From Neelides folsomi (lineage: Eukaryota > Arthropoda > Collembola > Neelipleona > Neelidae): a stretch of 64,000 nt of DNA. The notes beneath the pieces are model-generated. The model was not told where the DNA came from. It saw only the letters and a program-made list of their open reading frames with translations, and did no database searches. The position numbers and the translations under genes are program-made. Each line of letters starts with the position of its first letter. Positions within the stretch are counted from its first letter, which is position 1. This document shows positions 37,565 to 48,292 of this stretch, one piece after another. Where the stretch lies: contig JAQGBZ010000065.1 of NCBI GenBank assembly GCA_034687125.1, forward strand, positions 62,001 through 126,000, given 5' to 3'.

Positions 37565-40500
37565 CTAGGTTATACTGTTTTTCTTATCTTGAGGGACATA
37601 TAACCCGATTTTTCGAGCCTCTAATGGATCTCGATGGACTCTCAACTTGCTGCATTTAAAGCAAAGATCAAAGTCGACGCACTTCAAGCATGTATACCTA
37701 GGGATTTAAATTAAAAAATACAATCAAAATAAATGACATAATACATTAATGAAAAGCATCGTAAATACAATGAATATAAATAATAATTTTGATATGTCTA
37801 CTATATTTAAAATATTAGCAAACTTGAGCCAAACCTTATATTATAAATTGTCTTTCTACAATGATCGCAGTGATACTTTGAATAGGCTTCAGTATTCTGG
37901 AAAGACAGAATCGCATTGATTATGAACTTCGTTGAATATTTTGCCATTCGACAATCTCCAAACTCCAAATCATGAGAACTGAGTAAGCTCAAAAAATGTT
38001 CACGAGTTTCGAGAATGTCGCATTTGAGCATTGGGCATATATCTTGAATCTAATAAATAAGACAAAATTATAATTAAAATTTTTTTACATAATAACTATA
38101 CATAATGTAATTAAAATTTTTACTAATATTGGCAAAAAGCATAGGATTATTCGTGATATTTAATCACATTTAAACCAAAATGTTATACCTTTGTAAGGCA
38201 TACTTTTCCAGCAACTTGTCGTGGAGATTTCAAATTAATGACCAAGAAGATACTTTCGTTTTTCTTTGAGAGAACGCGTATTTTCTCATCAGTATACTCT
38301 GTAAAAGTTTTTCCGAGCCTTGGTCTTTTTCCGTTTGGAAAATATTCCTGAAAAAAATCCATCAGTGTTACGATAAATCATCAATATTTTTGATCAGTGG
38401 CACTTGCTTTTTTGTTAAAATATAAAATTTAATAAAATAATATTATTGTATTTTACTTGTTTCGACACATCAATGACGGTTTCGATTTGCATGGGCCAAA
38501 AGTCGCCATCAAAATAAGGAATTACCTCTAGGAGGCTCCCTTTTTGATTCTTTATAACGTCGTGCAGAGTCTAAACATATAAAGGCACTTTAACTGCTTA
38601 TAACCATTAATTGTTATAATAAATATAAATATTTATAATACATTGAATGTAATGCTTTATAAAATAACTTACGCTCCAAGAGTCGATAATCTTTGCTTCA
38701 ATCCCTCGACCAATGAGTGCTCCGTACCAATTCAGGAGCATTCTTTCGTTTGGCGATTTCTGATTCGATGGATGCCTGTAGAATATGTAATCGTCTGTTC
38801 GCTGAGATGGGGGACACGCCCACATGTGGACGCTATTATACCCAAGGATTTTGAGATAGGCTATGTAATGAAGAATAATTTCATGATAAACGCTTGTTCT
38901 AAGATGAGGAGGTTGAAACAAGCGAACCGAATCGATGTAAGAAATGTAAGCTCGACGGCTATTGGGAAGAAAGTCAGTGCTTCTGTATTCTTGGACTTGC
39001 ATGGCAAAAAAGCAAATGTCTTCCTCCAATCTTTGAAATGCAAAAATGGTCTTGGATCTAGAACATGAAAATAAAACTATCACTTTCTGACAGGCGTGAT
39101 ATCAATAATAACGATGAATATAAAATATAATGTAATAAATTATAATGTATATGTAGTATTACTTGTAAGGCACTTCAGAGGGATATTGGGGGAATATCGA
39201 TCGATAATTTGGAAGCAATGTTGTTTTATGTTCCTGGTTATAAACTACTCGAATGAACACTTGATCACTTGAGTTTTCGCCTAGTAAGAAATCATTGAGT
39301 CCATTTTCAATGAATTGGCCCATCTCTGTTTCTTGCAAAGTAGTTGCTCTCAACATCGTCTCTTTTCTTGGTTCAGGGTCACAAGTTGAGCAAATGTAAC
39401 TAAAACAAAAACTCCATTAATCTAAAGATTATAACTTATGATGTAATACTTTTCTAGATAAATTAGTTTAAAACGTTCAATTGTTAATGTTAATACCGTT
39501 GAGGCTCTGGACGTGGACATCTAACATGGAGATTGAGGACGCAAACGCAATGGAATATTCTTTGACAGATTTTGCATGTGATGAATGGCTCTTCCTCGCG
39601 ATAAAAGTTAATAGATTGAATAAAATTCACAGATCTGAATAATGTAAAATTAGTCAAAAATCAGTCGTCGTTTGTATAAATACATAGTAGTTTATCATTT
39701 AGTAAAATATTTTTAGTTATTATATGATTCTTATAAGATTTCACTTGCCTAATACTTTTTTGTGATAATACTGATTTCTGAATGTAATACTCATAGCATT
39801 TGACGCAGTAAACAACTCTAAAACAACAAATGAAATATTATGTTAATGAATTTTTAATAAAATTATAATTACAAGGACAAAGGTGTTAATGTATTATAAA
39901 TGATTTTCACTTTGGATTTTTCCAGTAACAGTCATAAGGTTGGATCGCACATGAGTTTTGACATACAATGACTTTAATATTGTAAGTACGAAGTAAGCCA
40001 CAACAGTAACCCAAACACTTCATTCGTTTGTCAAAGTCTCTACTGAACAACAAGAAAACCTGTAAGAAAGAAATTGCTTTAAATCACCATACGAATTACA
40101 ATACAATTGTTCTATTGGTAATTAATCAGTAATCATTATCATTAAAACTTACGGTAAAAGTAGGTAGTACGGTAAAAGTAGGTAGTACGGTAAAAGTAGT
40201 GTTTTTATAACGAATTATTCTGATAACGAATATGATAATAATTAGTTGTGCAAAATTATAATTACGGAGTTAACTTTAGTTAAAGTTGGTTAAATCCTCT
40301 ATTACTTTTCATTGGTTTTGTATTGGAAGTAAAATATTTGAGATAATTTAATTTTAGCGCCAGACGTTTCTGCATAGTTCCATTACTTATCCTTTCTCGT
40401 TTTTGTTACTCTTCCAATTTTCCCTTTTCAAAAAATTAATTGTTTGATATTTCAAGCTAGGTTAAGCTATACTCTATTCCATTTGAGATTATTGAGAATT

Positions 40501-41644
40501 GAATCATGTTACTTGACCGGGCAATCGAATCTCATGTCACCCGCAAATAATTTCTACAGGAAATAGTATCGGTTTATTTGAATTTCTAATGACTTATCAA
40601 TAATCTTCTCAAATGGAATAGAGTATAGGTTTGCTAATTATTGCTGATTTTAGATTAAGTTAGGTTAGGTTAGGTTAGGTTTTGTAGTGTTGTAATTGAT
40701 GATTTTATTTTATTTGAATTTTATCCTTCTAATCATCATCAGTTTCATAATTTTTATCATTAATTTAGGTTAGGTTAGGTTATAATTAGTGATTAAATTA
40801 TTTTTAATTTTCTCCATCTAAACCATCATGAGATCATCACTCATCAGATTCACAATCACTACTATCGTTTTAGTGTAAAAACACACCCTAACTGTTTTAC
40901 GGGTTTTCATCAATAATGTATAATTTTATAACAGACTTTAACTAACTATAACTCCTCAAATATATATTTACGCCTAATCATTATTATATTCGTTATCAGT
41001 ACCATCGATTTAGTATGAAAACACATCGGAAATACGTTTACTTTTTCCAAACTTACTCGTTGAATTTGTAAACTCATGGTGCTGTTCTTCGAAAAGAAAT
41101 GATAAGAGTGCAACAGCATAGCGCAAACTTCCCACTGATATGTCCAAGGTGTTTTATAATTATTCAACTGGATTTTTCTTTTGATATCGGTCAATGTGAA
41201 TTCTTTCAGATTCGCTGCTCGATAGTTTGAGATCTGAACCCTGTGACCTTTTTCAACCTGAAATTCGTTGAAATTTTCAAATAAATTATAAAACTTAATA
41301 ACATTCCATTGTGTATGAAGTTTATGAAGGAATGTACTATTTTTTGCCATTTTTTAGTAAATGGCAAACACCTGGATATTTTTATTATGGCATTGAAGTC
41401 ATTGGACCCATTAGTCAGAAATGCATGTTTATTTGAATCTTACCATTCTAGAGATTGGATTCCACGGAAAATCAATTGGCATAGCCTTTACCAAGAACTT
41501 GAAAGATTTAATCAAGACAGCTGTTTCTGCGAAAGAAAGACATCGTTCTCCAAGCTTCGGTGGAGATTTTTGAGGGAAATAACTCAAGTCCAGAATGGGA
41601 CGATGCTTGTAATTTATATACTGAATCACTTGTCGTTTTTCCAT
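37565..41644 (-). CDS. Reduced CBP/p300-type histone acetyltransferase (bromodomain-CH2-HAT-ZZ)
   Basis: Eleven exons (first to last: 41444-41644, 41057-41257, 39911-40059, 39749-39817, 39497-39634, 39163-39399, 38673-39057, 38457-38570, 38189-38347, 37835-38049, 37565-37697) give 666 residues in frame. Order: bromodomain (~45-150; DIKRKIQLNNYKTPWTY), CH2 zinc region (~150-255; LGYCCG, VYCVKCY, PFITCKICQRIFHCVCVLNL), KAT11 acetyltransferase (~265-605; YISYIDSVRLFQPPHLRTSV, HMWACPPS, DDYIF, LLNWY), ZZ finger (C612, C615, C626, C629, C635, C638), then a short tail and stop. Arg385, Trp411 and Tyr443 match p300 Arg1410, Trp1436 and catalytic Tyr1467. TAZ1, KIX, TAZ2 and the NCBD are absent. It should acetylate lysines using acetyl-CoA; targets are unknown. 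The start ATG (41644) is the first after an in-frame stop, but an upstream exon is possible. The intron after 39749 begins with GC. Confidence 0.88.
40151..40200. repeat. 18-bp tandem repeat
   Basis: ACGGTAAAAGTAGGTAGT occurs twice in full and once in part, inside the large second intron of the acetyltransferase gene. Confidence 0.9.
40471..40625. mobile_element. Short MITE nested in the inverted repeat
   Basis: CTCTATTCCATTTGAGA followed by TTATTGA at the left is repeated inverted at the right (TCTCAAATGGAATAGAG), with TA-containing flanks (40469-40472 and 40624-40627). It is about 155 bp, with no coding capacity. Confidence 0.75.
40660..40779. repeat. Two interstitial TTAGG arrays
   Basis: Four TTAGG units at 40660-40679 and three at 40765-40779, about 105 bases apart. 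TTAGG is the usual arthropod telomere unit. The sequence after each array is loosely similar, suggesting a degenerate duplicated unit. Confidence 0.85.
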
Positions 41645-42636
41645 TATTTTCAATAATGCTCTTGCCAGGGGATCTCAAACTCGACTGCACCGATTTCCCG
41701 TATAGAGTATTACAGGTAAATACTTTCCTTTCCTGTTGTCGGCCTTTCATGTAATCTTAAAACTTAGCGCTCGAAACTTATAGCATTTTAGTTGGTTGCT
41801 GGTTAATGCTTCTACTCTAAATATCTTACATTACAAATGCCTCTATATATTATATGACGAATTTATTTCCTTTTTCTCAATGAAAAGCATTTTTCTTAAT
41901 AAGGAAATAGGAAAATTGTAAGGTTCCAATTAATATAACACATAATAAATATCACACATCACAATAATAATTTTTTTTAGCTTTTGAAAACTTATTGCCC
42001 TTTTATTGCTAGTTGAATTATTTTAGATGTTTTTATATTGATAATACAAACCTACTTATAATTATTATAAATTGCGTTATTACATTACAGTGTATTACCT
42101 GTAGGCTATATTAAGAATTGTGCTATTCTGTGGTTCACTAATAATATAAAATATGCTTTTAGAATTAACATGTAAATATTTTTATGTGGTAGGTGATTCG
42201 TAAGTAATACTACATTTATGTTTTAATATATTTTAGTAATTGGTTGTGATACATGTGGGTTAGTAAAAATATATATTTACAAATAATTTAGGTTTTATTT
42301 AGTTTAGACTCGTCCATTTGATTTTATTATAATTTTTAGGGAACAACAATAATTAAATTAAAACTTTGTTGTAAAATTATAACTTTCTACTATTTTAACA
42401 ACTTTGATATTTTATATAATTGGGTACTGTTTATTCAAACACCATAAGCTCGTCTTAACTATAGTTTGAGTCATAATATAATTAAAAGCAATAAATCGAC
42501 ACTTTTCTTTTTTAATTTTCTCATTTGACTCATTTGTCGATTCTTACAAGAAGATTTTTGGACATTATGTATCATTTGATTGAACATTGAAGTTATAAAA
42601 TAAATATTCTTAATATAATATAACTTTATATTCAAA
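41645..42636. other. Intergenic between the acetyltransferase and the amine receptor
   Basis: Shared 5' region of two divergently oriented genes. It is AT-rich with no exon-like frame, though an undetected first exon of the acetyltransferase could lie here. Confidence 0.45.
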
Positions 42637-43704
42637 ATGCCGGAACACAATTTGAGTTTCGATTTCAATTCAAGCCAAATCGCATATGAAGTTTCAAGTT
42701 CAGAAATAGTTGAAGGAATCGGATTTTATTTCATTTTCATTCCTTCACTTTTGATCCTCGTGTGTACAGTTATTGGAAATCTACTGGTCATTGCAGCAGT
42801 GTTATTTGAAAAGAAATTGAACCGTTCCGAAAATTTTTACATTCTCTCACTCGCCATTGTTGATTTAACCGTTGGCTTGTTTGTTCTTCCATTGAGCATT
42901 TATCAAAATATACATCGGGGGAATTTTTACCTGGGGCCATTATTATGCAAAATCTACGTCACTGCAGACGTGACGCTCTGCACATCTTCAATATTTAATC
43001 TGTGCATCATCGCCTGGGACAGATACAAGTCCATTTGCGACCCCATCAAACACATTCAAAGAAGGAACAAAAAGTTTGTTTCTTATCTCATTGTAGCCAA
43101 TTGGTTTTTTTCGTTCCTCATCAGCTCGCCGCCTCTCTTCGGGTGGAATGACTGGCATGAAATGAAAGCAGACGAATGCCGACTGGTCGAAATTCCCCAA
43201 TTCGTCATCTACTCAGCTTTTGGCTCATTTTACATTCCGATGATCATCGTCACGGGATTTTACTATAAAATATTTAAAGCCATTCGAATCAGATTGAAGA
43301 ATCGAGCCAAACTTGGGATTATAGAAACTTCAACAGAAACTGGAAATGACTTAATCAAAAGGAATGAAAGTAAAAGAGAAAACCGGAGTCATTCCGTTGA
43401 AACGATTGAACATGCGAGAAGAATGAAAAAGATATCTCTTTCAAGAGAGAGAAGAGCGTCGAAGACACTTGGGATAATTATTGGAGCTATAATCATCTGT
43501 TGGTTGCCTTTTTCTGTCATTTACATCATTCCAGCATTTGACGATATTGAATTTGATCGAATTGTTGTGATGTGCCTTACTTGGCTGGGATACCTTAATT
43601 CACTTTTAAATCCTATAATTTACACTGTTTTTAATTCCGAGTTTAGAAAAGCTTTTAAGAAAATTCTAGGGTTTGAAAGCTATTACTTGAGAAGGAGTCA
43701 ATAA
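42637..43704 (+). CDS. Biogenic-amine-type GPCR, intronless
   Basis: A single uninterrupted frame of 355 residues. Seven transmembrane segments carry the rhodopsin-family marks: VIGNLLVIAAV (TM1), LAIVDLTVGLFVLP (TM2), VTADVTLCTSSIFNLCIIAW then DRY (TM3, with an aspartate where amine receptors bind the amino group), CWLPF (TM6), and NSLLNPIIYTVF (TM7). A conserved cysteine pair (C109-type at the top of TM3, and C in the second loop, DECRLVE) and an N-terminal glycosylation site are present. TM5 has serines (YSAFGSFYIP) that could contact catechol or phenol hydroxyls. The third intracellular loop is long and basic. The family (dopamine, serotonin, octopamine, tyramine) cannot be fixed by eye. 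Lack of introns, unlike every other large gene here, suggests a retrocopy or an old intron-poor lineage. Confidence 0.87.
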   Translation: MPEHNLSFDFNSSQIAYEVSSSEIVEGIGFYFIFIPSLLILVCTVIGNLLVIAAVLFEKKLNRSENFYILSLAIVDLTVGLFVLPLSIYQNIHRGNFYLGPLLCKIYVTADVTLCTSSIFNLCIIAWDRYKSICDPIKHIQRRNKKFVSYLIVANWFFSFLISSPPLFGWNDWHEMKADECRLVEIPQFVIYSAFGSFYIPMIIVTGFYYKIFKAIRIRLKNRAKLGIIETSTETGNDLIKRNESKRENRSHSVETIEHARRMKKISLSRERRASKTLGIIIGAIIICWLPFSVIYIIPAFDDIEFDRIVVMCLTWLGYLNSLLNPIIYTVFNSEFRKAFKKILGFESYYLRRSQ

Positions 43705-44716
43705 ATTATATAAAATAATATTATCGTATACATAATATTATATTATAAATACTAAGAAATAATTTACCATATTATAGATAATATTTATTTATATTATAAA
43801 TAATATGTTGTATATAAGGTACACTTTAGTTTTAATATTAAATTTATTAATAAATTAACAATCTATGAAGATGCGTTGAATGAGTTTAAAAAATTAATAT
43901 TTTTCTATTTATTTTTATTTATTCTAGTATTGAAAACGTATTCAATTATTATTCATTAATTAGCAAAATTAAAAAAATAGTGTATAAAATAAACTTGGTA
44001 CTAACAATAAATATGTATTATTGGAAATCAATTAAAATATTTAATCGCTATTTAAAAAAAATAATTAAAAATATTTTCCAGGACAAATATATTCAGTATT
44101 ACTTGATTTTATAAATAATAAATTAAATTAACATTTATTTAAGGCTATTATTATTGATTAAGTTTAATTAATTGGGTAATACTTTTTAAACACATTTAAA
44201 TTATTGATTTTTTGCAAACAATAACATACTTTCAGCATTTGTTTTTATTTTTTTATATAATTTTTTTACCCATACAAGCATGAAATATTGCATACTTATT
44301 AATAACACAAACACAAACGCCTAATACATATCATATATTTTTAATATTTATGCTATACCATAACAGATAAAACATGTAAATGTAAATACATTAATGTATC
44401 AATTATCTTACGATGAAGCCACGTACAATAATAGAATACACATCTCTATACCATATTGATTTTTTTCATTATTCTAACTCACAATCAGCGATCTGCTTTG
44501 GAATGTCATCTTGTCATCTTTAATAAACATGATAGATATAGATATTATATAGTTTTCACCATAAGTTCATCTTTTTAAGTTTACATGAAAAGACATAATT
44601 TATTTTATTAACTACTAATAAGTATACGTGCTATGTAGTAAGTAGGGTGTGTGAGATAACGTAGTTATACTTTATAAGGAATGTATTCAAGTCAAGGTTT
44701 GAAGGAGGAATCCAAT
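43705..44716. other. AT-rich intergenic stretch
   Basis: About 1 kb between convergent gene ends, over much of its length nearly all A/T with short ATTATA palindromes. No gene is seen. Confidence 0.55.
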
Positions 44717-47700
44717 TTAAATCTTCTCCTTTGTGAAAATTCTCTTTTCCGGATTCTCTTGAGGTTCAGTTGGTTTAGGCGGAGGGTTAATTTGATCCAA
44801 ATCTTTGAATATCTCTTTCTCCGCTGCAGCATGAAAAAGAGCTTTCGCCGTCATCTCTGCAATGGAAAAACAAACAAACCCTTTTATTTATTCTACAGGC
44901 CTGCATGCTTTTATATACTATAATGCAATACTGCGTAATGCGATATCTATAAGAAATGTAATATAATAAATAAATAAGTATATAATATATGGTACATTTC
45001 TCTAGTTTATTCTAATATGGTTATAAGAAGGATCAACATTATTTACCCTTGGGAAGGCAATGTAGAAAAACCAACAACGTCAAAATGTATTATTACCTAG
45101 AATTACTTTCTCCAAGTCTTTCGGGAGTCGACCATTCGCGGCTTCTGAATTCACCATCTTGGTGATCATCCCAAGCGTTTTTGTTGGGTCGGAACTCAAA
45201 ACGAAATGTTCCTTCAGTAGTTTGTAAATGATGTCTCCGAGGGCAATTTCCCGTTTTGTAATTATTTCCTCTCCGATTATGTCAAGGTCGTCTTGAGAGA
45301 TACGCGTTCGCGGAAGGTTTTTCATTGGGTCTAATTCTAAATCGTCGTTTCCAATTGTGTCATATTTTAAATTTTCCAAAAGAAGCCTTTTGCTAATGTC
45401 ATCAAGTCCGGACTAAACGAAATTATTCATTCACGAGAACGGGTTTATTATTTTTTAATGGATTTCTACATGTTCTTAAATTCCTGTATTAAAATATGGT
45501 ACATTACTTTCAATCTGTTATTTGATGGAGCTGCGTGTGAGAGATCAGTTTCAGCATAAAGTTCTTGAATAGCCCTTAGCTCTCTTGATATGTCCTCAAT
45601 ATACCGAACAGCTTCTTTTGTTCCCATCTAAAATCATTAATTTGTGGTTGCAATTTGCAATCAAAAGTAGCATTAAACATAGTATTGTTCTATTATGTAT
45701 CCTACATATACACTAGCTTTCACAGCCATACCCATGTTTAATTTTTCCAATAATTAATTCCATTCCTGTCTTACAAAGTTGAGATTTACATCATATATGT
45801 ATTTTTATCTTCTAAAATCATTTTTGTTATCCATTATTTGAATTTTGAGTCGCAGGTCTCTACAAATGCACCATGACACTTTTTGCTTATTATACAATTG
45901 TTCAAAGCCATAGAACACCTTTGTCTTTTACGACCACCAATACGAATTTAAAGATGAAACTTTTTGAAATGTGTCCCATATGAATTATTTCAACTACAAA
46001 AATCAAATTTCAATATAAAATTTGTTCCAATCATAAAATGGCGTAAAGGTCAATAATGAGTAATGATGGAAAATCACCAATTGACTCATTGAGACCTTAA
46101 GATCACTAGGATTGAAAATTATCCGTGAAACCCATTTTCTCCTTTTTTTTCCTTTGTTATTAAAATTATTGTGAATTTGCAAAATTATTCCATAACTTTG
46201 ATAATTTTCATGGACTATCGCTGTGAAAGCGAGTGTATGTATTAAAAATACATATTGTTTTCTACATTTATATTAAAAACAGTTAAATACATTTATTTAA
46301 ATTATTTGTATTTTATAAATTTATATCATTACATAGCCGCTTGCTAAGAACTGATCGATGGCTGAAACAACTCCCTTTTCATCACCGGTCCAATAAATGT
46401 ATTCAGCAATGTCTCTGACCGTATAGTCGATTTCTGGATTGTAATTCAGCTCATACCCATTTGGCCCATTTTCCATCTTTCTTTTTTCGTAGTTGGGTGC
46501 ATCCAGGGAGTCAAGATATTGGGCATAGGCGAGCTTCTCGGAGTTTGCATTATCGCTCAAAGTTGGCCATTCTTGATTGGCTATAATTAGATTAAGGGAA
46601 TTGTAAATTGAGTCTTTTACATGATGCTAACAATAAGTATGCACATGCACTTGCATGCAATATGCAATATGCATGCAATATGCACATGCATAAATGTATG
46701 ATGCGTATACTTATAAATACTTAGTATAAATGTGATATTCAGGTAATATAGGAAAATGCATGAGGAAACTTTGGAATTACCAGGAAGCTTTTCTGCACTT
46801 TTCATAAATGCTCTCTTTGTAGCAAGTTTGAGCTCCAACTCTACATTTTTAGACGTATGCGTGTATCTTTGATCTTTATGTTTAAGGTTTACAAGCTCTT
46901 GTTCAGGTTCCTTAAATTGTTATAAAATCTTATTGTAAAAGATGAGTTTGATAAAGATGAGATTTTCATTCAATTCTTATGTAATAATATTTTCAATTAA
47001 AAATTACTTACCTGTTTTCCATTATTCTTTTCATCCACTGATAAATTGATCCCATTTTGATTAGAATTTCCTAGAACATCAGAATATCAGAATATAAAGA
47101 AATTAGAAAAACATAATTTAGGTATTCGGGTTATTTTAAAAAGAACTTCTAACTATAAACTTTTAAAATTAATATTTTTCCAGTGCTTTTAATTGAATTT
47201 ACAGACACGAAATACTGAATCAGTTATACTCCGTATAGCGTAGAGGTTTGTAAATGCGAGTGTCCCGAAGTATCAAATTATTTATTAATATTTTCAATGT
47301 TACATTTAAATATATCATCATTTCATAGGTTTTATTAAAATCAATAATTGCAATGGCCAAACTCGGCCTTGAGTTGGGGACTTATTTATTATTAATAGAA
47401 TTATAACAAAAGTTAAACTTTAAATAATACCTTTATCTTTAACGATGATACACTAATATATATACCTATTGTAACTTTGTATCATTACCTTATTTCGAAA
47501 TTAAAGGTAACATAATAAAATAAAAAAGCAAAATTTTGTCTATATTATATCAAAACAGTGTTATTTGTCACTTCAACTTTTATATTATTTAAAAAGTCGA
47601 TGGTACATTGCCACCATTACCATTGGTCATTGTCATTTTCTTTGATCTCCAAACTTTGCATAGATATTAAATACGAAGGTTGTTCCAAATTTCTCACTGC

Positions 47701-48292
47701 ATGGTACCATAGTCGTAATTGTCATTATAAGATTCGAAATCTCCTTTTACATTTTCAAAACTCTAATTTGACATCGGTATTAATATGGGTCTTGTCAGTT
47801 TGCGGTTTTCCTTCCAAATATTGTACCCAATTTCCTTATAAGTTTAATTGAGCAGATATTATATAATTATAAATTAGTTTGTATTCAGCGAATCCAATCC
47901 TTCCCAATTATTTATTTAACCATGAATCTTCAACTTTCATCTAATTTACTAATTGTATTAACAATGAAAGGGGAGATGACTCCCGCTGCTCTTCAATTAT
48001 ACCATAACTTTTTATCTAAAGTCTCTGCTACTTATAATAAGACCAACAATATGAAAGTTGAAGGTAAAGTTTAGTTTTCACCACGCCGCTTATTACCATT
48101 ACTTCATTAGTTCCTTGATTATGCATGATATGATTATTACAGGTAATATACAAGGTACCTTTATAATGTATAATATTAATAAGCCTCAGTTGACCGACAT
48201 CCGATGATCTCACCTGAATTTTTCGGCAATCCCGTGACGCATTTCACAACCGCGATGAACAAGATAATATTCAAATGAAGGAGAATTCGCAT
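44717..48292 (-). CDS. Secreted acidic helical protein, possibly secretogranin-III-like
   Basis: Seven exons (first to last: 48214-48292, 47012-47070, 46781-46910, 46333-46580, 45508-45627, 45097-45412, 44717-44856) close in frame at 363 residues. A clear signal peptide (MRILLHLNIILFIAVVKCVTG) is followed by a charged helical protein with no transmembrane segment and no cysteine after the signal. Two similar helical units occur: DYTVRDIAEYIYWTGDEKGV followed by AVRYIEDISRELRAI, and ISQDDLDIIGEEI followed by LGDIIYKLLKEHF. The pattern (acidic, helix-rich, an alanine-rich helix MTAKALFHAAAEKE near the end) faintly recalls secretogranin III, which sorts hormones into dense-core granules. This is my best guess, not a confirmed assignment. 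The gene model itself is well supported by frame and splice sites; exon 3 uses a pyrimidine-poor acceptor. Confidence 0.6.
46637..46692. repeat. TGCA-rich alternating purine-pyrimidine tract
   Basis: Repeated ATGCATGCAATATGC-type units inside an intron of the granin-like gene. Such alternating sequence can be cruciform- or Z-DNA-prone; no function is implied. Confidence 0.8.

Larger units (their letters stand above)
40220..40999. mobile_element. Long imperfect inverted repeat (foldback-like)
   Basis: The left arm, about 40220-40288 (CTGATAACGAATATGATAAT onward to AGTTAAAG), is mirrored at 40934-40999 (ACTTTAACTAAC to GTTATCAG) with scattered mismatches. The arms frame about 650 bases containing two TTAGG runs and another inverted-repeat element. 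It may be an old DNA transposon; the outer limits are not clear. Confidence 0.6.

Noticed and set aside
38643..39068. Plus-strand frame opposite the acetyltransferase exon
   Set aside because: Antisense to the exon encoding the p300-type catalytic core, which is unmistakable on the minus strand.
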